NCBI RefSeq assembly: GCF_004006395.2
Contig: NZ_CP029758.2
Span: 1,178,001-1,242,000 of the forward strand
From: Clostridium sp. AWRP
Lineage (GTDB): Bacteria; Bacillota; Clostridia; Clostridiales; Clostridiaceae
Reading direction: 5' to 3'
Length of the DNA stretch: 64,000 bases
Shown piece by piece: positions 59,576 to 64,000 of the stretch (positions within the stretch are counted from its first letter, which is position 1; every line of letters begins with the position of its first letter). The translations under genes were made by a program, and so were the position numbers. Below the pieces are notes generated by a model. That model had not been told where the DNA came from. It worked only from the letters and a program-made list of their open reading frames with translations, and searched no databases.

Positions 59576-60076
59576 TTAGCTGTGTTTAAATAGTTTTGTA
59601 TACATATAAATAATTTTAGCTAAACTAATGTAAATTATACTTGATATTTCTAAATTAAAATAAAAACTGTTAAAAACAGGTTTTACGTGTATTTCTTTTT
59701 TCTTTACTACAAAAATATTTTTAATTAGAGCAAATATGAAAGTGATTAATGTTGGTATAAGCCCATAAGTTATGGCAGTATAGGCTGCATCATCTAACCC
59801 ATAAACAAGTTTTACCTTAATTTTTATATGGGGTTTAAATTTTAAATTTTTAAGGGATTTCAAATTTATTTTGAAATTATTTATGAGGGATGAGGATTTT
59901 TTCTTTCCTTTAAGAGAGGGGTTGTTATCTTTTAAATTAATTTTATCTATAACATTCAAATTATAGATTTTTAGTGAGAAGGTTTTATTGCTACAGTTTA
60001 TTCTTATTTTAAGAGGTATAGGAATAAATACCAAAACAAATAATATTAAGATAAATGAAATAAGTAATTTAATCAA
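59576..60076 (-). CDS. DUF2953 membrane protein
   Basis: 166 residues: N-terminal membrane segment (LLISFILILFVLVFIPIPLKI), a basic middle, and a KVKLVYGLDDAAYTAITYGL motif with a second hydrophobic segment, as in DUF2953 proteins paired with ytfJ. Membrane location likely; function unknown. Confidence 0.85.
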   Translation of the reverse strand: MIKLLISFILILFVLVFIPIPLKIRINCSNKTFSLKIYNLNVIDKINLKDNNPSLKGKKKSSSLINNFKINLKSLKNLKFKPHIKIKVKLVYGLDDAAYTAITYGLIPTLITFIFALIKNIFVVKKKEIHVKPVFNSFYFNLEISSIIYISLAKIIYMYTKLFKHS

Positions 60077-60234
60077 TATTTAAATCCCCCCATTTAAAAG
60101 GCTTCATTATTAATAATTATTACCTTAATAGTAAATTATATACTAATTTAGAATGAGTTTTACTAGTAATATATTTGCTTTGGGGAAAAATACTTAATAA
60201 TCTATTGAGAGGAAGGAGATAAACTATATAAATT

Positions 60235-61338
60235 ATGAAATTTAAAAAGAGTTTATCATATATAATAATAACATTTATACTTTTTAATATTTGCAGCTAT
60301 ACTGTGTTTGCAGATGATAAAAATTTATCTTTTCGAGAACCTAATATAAATGCACGCTGTGCTATAGCTATGGATAGTAGATCGAAAGTAGTTATGTATC
60401 AGAAAAATGCTTCTGAATTAGTACCGATGGCAAGTACAACTAAGATAATGACAGTACTAGTTGCAATGAAGTATGGAAAATTAGATAAAAAAGTACAAAT
60501 ATCATCCAGATCATCAGGGATAAGGGGATCTGTGGTAGGTTATAAAAAAGGAGAAAATATAACTTTAAAGGAACTTCTATATGGACTTATGTTGAGGTCA
60601 GGAAATGATGCAGCTATAGCTATTTCAGAAGGTGTAAGTGGAAGTGTGGAAGAGTTTGTAAAACTTATGAATGAGTATGCTAGCGAAATAGGAGTAATAA
60701 ATACTCATTTTAAGACGCCTCATGGACTCGACAAAGAAGAACATTATTCCACAGCTTATGATCTTGCAGTACTTACATCTATAGCTAAAAACAATGCATT
60801 ATTTAATGAAATTGTTAGTTCAAAAGATGTAGATGGACCCGAAAATGGATTTACAAGAAGTTATCACAATATCAATAAAATTCTTTGGAAAATTCCAGAT
60901 GCAAATGGAGTTAAGACAGGTTATACTGGTAAGGCAGGAAAATGTTTAGTTACATCTACAAAAGTTCAAGGAAATGATGTTATAATAGTAGTTTTGAATT
61001 GTCCTGGAAGGTGGAAAGAAACTGAAAAAATATATAAATATGTTGATAAAAATTTTAAGTTTAACAAGTTATTTTCTAAAGGAGATAAAGCGCTGGAGTT
61101 AAGAGTAAACAAAAAAGATTTAAAGTTAGAGTGTGAAGATGATATTATAGTGCCTATTAAAAATGGATTCAAGTGCAGTGTTAAAATTATAAAACCTCAA
61201 AGAATAAAATATTCAATTAACAAGGGTGATAGAATAGGAATGCTTTGTATATATGAAGGTGATAAAAAGATATATAGTACGTCACTTCGGGCTTCCAATA
61301 GCATAAAAGTAAAAAAATTTATGAAATGGACCTTTTAA
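60235..61338 (+). CDS. D-alanyl-D-alanine carboxypeptidase (DacB-type)
   Basis: 367 residues: signal peptide (YIIITFILFNICSYTVFA), S11 active-site motifs STTK (SxxK), SGND (SxN) and KTGYTGKAG, then a shorter C-terminal domain than DacF. Second such enzyme in the window. AAGGAG (60213-60218) is 16 nt from the ATG, a long spacing, but no nearer start is visible. Confidence 0.92.
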   Translation: MKFKKSLSYIIITFILFNICSYTVFADDKNLSFREPNINARCAIAMDSRSKVVMYQKNASELVPMASTTKIMTVLVAMKYGKLDKKVQISSRSSGIRGSVVGYKKGENITLKELLYGLMLRSGNDAAIAISEGVSGSVEEFVKLMNEYASEIGVINTHFKTPHGLDKEEHYSTAYDLAVLTSIAKNNALFNEIVSSKDVDGPENGFTRSYHNINKILWKIPDANGVKTGYTGKAGKCLVTSTKVQGNDVIIVVLNCPGRWKETEKIYKYVDKNFKFNKLFSKGDKALELRVNKKDLKLECEDDIIVPIKNGFKCSVKIIKPQRIKYSINKGDRIGMLCIYEGDKKIYSTSLRASNSIKVKKFMKWTF

Positions 61339-61420
61339 ATTAAAAATCATCAATAACTACTAATTCTTAACTTAACTTTGGCACATAAAACATACCTTAA
61401 TATAGAAAAATTACGATCTA

Positions 61421-61603
61421 AATGAATTCGCAATTCACAGTTCATAATGCACAATTTCGGTAGATTTTTCTCAGATGTGCTGCGAAAAATTTCAATTTGA
61501 AGCTTATTGAAGCTTTGCTTCAATAGTGCTATATTTTAGATTTCCTGAAGTTTTAACGGAAGAAAATCATCCTTAATTGTGCATTGTGAATTATGGATTC
61601 ATT
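61421..61603. repeat. MITE-like element with terminal inverted repeats
   Basis: Left end AATGAATTCGCAATTCACA...ATGCACAATT and right end (inverted) AATGAATCCATAATTCACA.ATGCACAATT match except for a 7-base difference. Inside, ATTGAAGC-TTT-GCTTCAAT is a perfect hairpin. No coding frame. Typical of non-autonomous repeats in clostridial genomes. Confidence 0.6.
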
Positions 61604-61612
61604 ACTTTTATA

Positions 61613-62104
61613 TCAATGGCAGAAAAAAAGTTCTTCTTTTTTGGAGTCTTCTAGTAAAGTGAATCTTTTTGCAGGATACGTATTATTTTCTTTTATATTT
61701 TTTAAAACATTTTCCACAAACTTATCACTAAATTTAACTTGTGAATCTTTTTTTATTTCATTATATATAGTATATTCTATATGAGGTGGAGTAGTATTTA
61801 CTATATAAACTGGAAAAAGATTTTCTATAGGTTTGTTTACAAGTGCATATTGATATAGTGAAGCATCTACAATAACACCCCGGTATATATTAAAACAATG
61901 GGCAAAACTTCTACTGTAGTGTTCATTTATGTAGATACGCAATATACCTTGCATAGCAGGAACATCCATATCTTCATGTTTGCAAATTTGATATATAAGG
62001 GAAGCTATTAAAGGACCGTTATTTGAAATAGTATATTTATTAATGCAATATTTACATACATTTTCTAAAAAAGTTTTCTCAGAAATGTTCATATCTATTA
62101 TCAT
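61613..62104 (-). CDS. Hypothetical protein, 163 residues
   Basis: An uncharacterised protein with several His and Cys residues (CKYCINKY, HEDMDVPAMQG, FAHCFNIYRGVIVD), a mixed alpha/beta look and a C-terminus ending a few bases from the MITE. AGGAG directly touches the ATG at 62104; the fifth codon is another ATG (62092) 12 nt from it. No family recognised. Confidence 0.65.
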   Translation of the reverse strand: MIIDMNISEKTFLENVCKYCINKYTISNNGPLIASLIYQICKHEDMDVPAMQGILRIYINEHYSRSFAHCFNIYRGVIVDASLYQYALVNKPIENLFPVYIVNTTPPHIEYTIYNEIKKDSQVKFSDKFVENVLKNIKENNTYPAKRFTLLEDSKKEELFFCH

Positions 62105-62684
62105 CTCCTAATTTTGAAATCTAATATATTTATTAAATCATATTTTGATATGTAAATAAACAAGTTTTTATGAAATTTTAAAAAAGGTAATTTGCATAAA
62201 ACTGCTTGAAATCAGTAGCTAGCGTAATAGTTATTCTTTTAGCATACATTAAGTAAGCAAAATTGATATACAATAATTATGTATAATTATTACAAATATT
62301 CAATATTATATTAAAAAAAGTGCTTTGTTTTAAGTATAAAGTAAAAAATCAAACATAAATGCAACAAAAATTGTTAATTTTTTATATCAATAATTTTTAT
62401 TATATTATTTTAATTAAATTTTTCACATGTATAATTAAAAGTAAGATAGAGATATTTAGGATATTTTAGTATATTTATTTAGATAAAAAATATGTATACA
62501 AGATTAGAAAAAAATTATAACACATAATAGTTACATTGAATGTAATACTGTTCGATATCGATACAGATAAAAAAATTTTGTAATACAGAAGAAAAAAATA
62601 TAAATTTGTGGTATAATATAAAATATAATAATTTAGATTTACACCCCGTGAAAACGCTAACAAATAAATAGGGAGATGTATTAT
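62105..62684. other. Control region upstream of rseC
   Basis: 580 bases, very AT-rich, no gene. Two palindromes, TTACATT-G-AATGTAA (62531-62545) and TCGATATCGA (62552-62561), lie about 50-80 bases upstream of an extended -10 box TGGTATAAT (62609-62617). No convincing -35. The -10 to start distance gives a ~60-nt leader. Nothing recognised in 62105-62500. Confidence 0.55.
62609..62617 (+). promoter_or_regulatory. Extended -10 promoter of rseC
   Basis: TGG-TATAAT, consensus -10 with TGN extension, about 68 bases before ATG 62685. Confidence 0.6.
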
Positions 62685-63101
62685 ATGAAAAGAGAATCGG
62701 AGGGTATTGTAATTGAAATAAGTGAAAGTATTGCAAAAGTAAGAGCTAGTAGACACGGAGACTGTAAAAGCTGTGGTGCTTGTCCTGGTGATAATGCTAT
62801 AGTTGTAGATGCCAAGAATCCGGTTGGAGCAAAACCTGGTCAACATGTTGTGTTTGAAATAAAGGATGCAAATATGTTATGGGCTGCCTTTATTGTATAT
62901 ATATTACCGCTTATTGGAATTTTTATAGGCGCATTAATAGGAACATGGATAGGTGGAAAATTAGGTCATTCTTTAAGGGAGTTTCAAATAGGTGGGGGAG
63001 TAATATTTTTTATTATATCGTTGATATATATAAAAATATTTGATAGGTCTACAAGCAAAAATGAGAATACAAAGCCAGTAATCACAAAGATATTGTATTG
63101 A
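62685..63101 (+). CDS. rseC: SoxR-reducing system/RseC family protein
   Basis: 138 residues from ATG 62685 (GGGAG 9 nt upstream); ATG 62676 overlaps that site. N-terminal ESEGIVIEISESIAKVRASRHGDCKSCGAC, the Cys-rich RseC motif, then two membrane segments (WAAFIVYILPLIGIFIGAL, IGGGVIFFIISLIYIKIF). Located directly before rnfC, where RseC is linked to Rnf expression or maturation. Confidence 0.92.
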   Translation: MKRESEGIVIEISESIAKVRASRHGDCKSCGACPGDNAIVVDAKNPVGAKPGQHVVFEIKDANMLWAAFIVYILPLIGIFIGALIGTWIGGKLGHSLREFQIGGGVIFFIISLIYIKIFDRSTSKNENTKPVITKILY

Positions 63102-63168
63102 GTAATTTGTGTACAAATTTTAATTAATAGGAGTAGCTTTTAAAGTTAACTGACATTTAATAGATAAA

Positions 63169-63197
63169 TTGTCATTATATATTATTTTCTATAGTAT
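63169..63197 (+). promoter_or_regulatory. Candidate rnfC promoter
   Basis: TTGTCA (63169-63174), 17-nt spacer, TAGTAT (63192-63197). A 38-base hairpin follows immediately. Confidence 0.45.
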
Positions 63198-63203
63198 ATA
63201 ATT

Positions 63204-63241
63204 TTATAATGGATTATGGAAAATTCTATAATCTGTTATAA
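63204..63241 (+). promoter_or_regulatory. Long hairpin in the rnfC leader
   Basis: TTATAATGGATTATGGAA and TTCTATAATCTGTTATAA are complementary over 18 positions when G-U pairs are allowed (three wobbles), loop AA. It lies about 75 bases before the rnfC start. Confidence 0.55.
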
Positions 63242-63315
63242 AAATTATGTTTATATTTATTTTGCAGTTTCGTATATATACATGCTGTAAAAATTATTGA
63301 AAGAGGTGTTTAAGA

Positions 63316-64000
63316 GTGTTAAAAAGTTTTCGAGGTGGAGTACACCCGGATGATAGCAAAAAGTACACAGCTAATAAACCTATAGAAATAGCACCTATAC
63401 CAGACAAGGTGTTTATTCCCGTTAGACAGCATATAGGTGCTCCTACATCTCCTGTAGTACAAAAAGGAGATGAGGTAAAAAAGGGACAACTTATTGCGAA
63501 GAGTGATGCTTTTGTTTCAGCCAATATATATGCATCTACTTCTGGAAAGGTTGTAGATATAGGAGATTACCCACATCCTGGTTTTGGAAAATGTCAAGCT
63601 ATAGTTATTGAAAAAGATGGAAAAGATGATTGGGTAGAAGGAATACCAACTTCACGTAATTGGAAAGAGCTAAGTGTAAAAGAAATGCTTGAAATAATAA
63701 GAGAGGCAGGCATTGTAGGAATGGGAGGCGCAACTTTTCCTGTTCATGTTAAGCTTGCACCACCACCAGATAAAAAAGTAGATGTTTTTATTTTAAATGG
63801 TGCAGAGTGTGAACCTTATTTAACTGCAGATTATAGGTCAATGTTGGAAAATTCAGACAATGTAGTTGCTGGAGTTCAAATAATTATGAAAATCCTTAAT
63901 GTGGAAAAGGCATTTGTGGGTATTGAAGATAATAAACCAGATGCTATAGAAGCTATGAAAAAAGCTTTTGAAGGTACAAAAGTGCAAGTAGTAGGCCTTC
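63316..64000 (+). CDS. rnfC: Rnf complex subunit RnfC (3' end outside window)
   Basis: 228 residues visible from GTG 63316 with AGAGGTG 7 nt upstream. LKSFRGGVHPDDSKKYTANKP start, HIGAPTSPVVQKGDEVKKGQ barrel-sandwich domain, and GIVGMGGATFPVHVKL...LNGAECEPYLTADYRSM, the NADH/FMN-binding region of RnfC. Part of the membrane ferredoxin:NAD+ oxidoreductase that couples electron flow to an ion gradient. Runs off the right edge. Confidence 0.96.
   Translation, partial: MLKSFRGGVHPDDSKKYTANKPIEIAPIPDKVFIPVRQHIGAPTSPVVQKGDEVKKGQLIAKSDAFVSANIYASTSGKVVDIGDYPHPGFGKCQAIVIEKDGKDDWVEGIPTSRNWKELSVKEMLEIIREAGIVGMGGATFPVHVKLAPPPDKKVDVFILNGAECEPYLTADYRSMLENSDNVVAGVQIIMKILNVEKAFVGIEDNKPDAIEAMKKAFEGTKVQVVGL

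Noticed and set aside
1..64000. tRNA, rRNA and CRISPR arrays
   Set aside because: No cloverleaf-like, rRNA-like or regularly spaced repeat sequence was found on reading both strands; a covariance search would be needed to exclude a tRNA fully.

Overview
The window is AT-rich Clostridium chromosome. The cluster I (sensu stricto) signs are the endospore genes (complete spoIIIA operon, spoIVB, spo0A, spoIIM, ytfJ), the order efp - spoIIIAA-AH - asp23 - nusB - xseAB - ispA - dxs - tlyA - nadK - argR - recN - spoIVB - spo0A, and an rseC-rnfC locus at the right edge. The Rnf locus and overall arrangement resemble acetogenic species such as C. ljungdahlii/C. autoethanogenum, but that species guess is inference.

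1-21.6 kb is the late half of a prophage, all on the + strand: scaffold, major capsid protein, three tandem related adaptor-like proteins, a putative decoration protein, a tail-fibre protein built from a duplicated lectin-like domain plus repeats, a nozzle-like protein, internal virion proteins, a 2823-residue polyvalent protein carrying a ParB-like motif and a metalloprotease motif, then a lysis cassette (small holin, GH25 endolysin, LLH-type holin). The order suggests a podovirus-like virion. 21.6-25 kb carries separately expressed cargo, each unit with its own promoter and/or terminator: an alpha/beta-type small acid-soluble spore protein, a small membrane protein whose ribosome-binding site is masked by a 12-bp leader pairing, and a secreted metallo-beta-lactamase-fold lipoprotein. 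A leftward Xre-type gene then runs into a sharp junction near 24997.

At that junction the reading frame of a type IV pilus assembly ATPase (gspE/pilB) begins abruptly at its Walker A motif. The 5' half of the ATPase gene is missing, so the element appears to sit inside this gene. The rest of the pilus operon follows: pilC with an apparent 5' frameshift, a major pilin, four minor pilin-like proteins, and PilM/PilN/PilO-like proteins (to 31.1 kb). Pilus assembly looks disabled unless the element excises.

31.4-57.5 kb is conserved host core: pepP, efp, the eight-gene spoIIIA operon, asp23, the nusB-to-recN genes (NusB, exonuclease VII, isoprenoid precursors, TlyA, NAD kinase, ArgR, RecN), spoIVB, spo0A (sigma-H promoter overlapping an 0A box), a NUDIX hydrolase, spoIIM, a XerD-like protein lacking two catalytic residues, dacF, a CCA-adding-type nucleotidyltransferase and scpAB. 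57.5-59.0 kb is an intact IS256-family insertion with an 8-bp target duplication. To its right lie ytfJ, a DUF2953 protein, a second D,D-carboxypeptidase, a MITE-like repeat, an unknown gene, rseC and the start of rnfC, with several palindromes in the rseC/rnfC control regions.

The most interesting items are the prophage/pilB junction with an Xre gene cut by the same junction, the masked small membrane gene that resembles a type I toxin, the endolysin with a built-in second translation start, the intrinsic-terminator-like hairpin inside the giant phage gene, and a 30-bp palindrome laid exactly over the nusB promoter.
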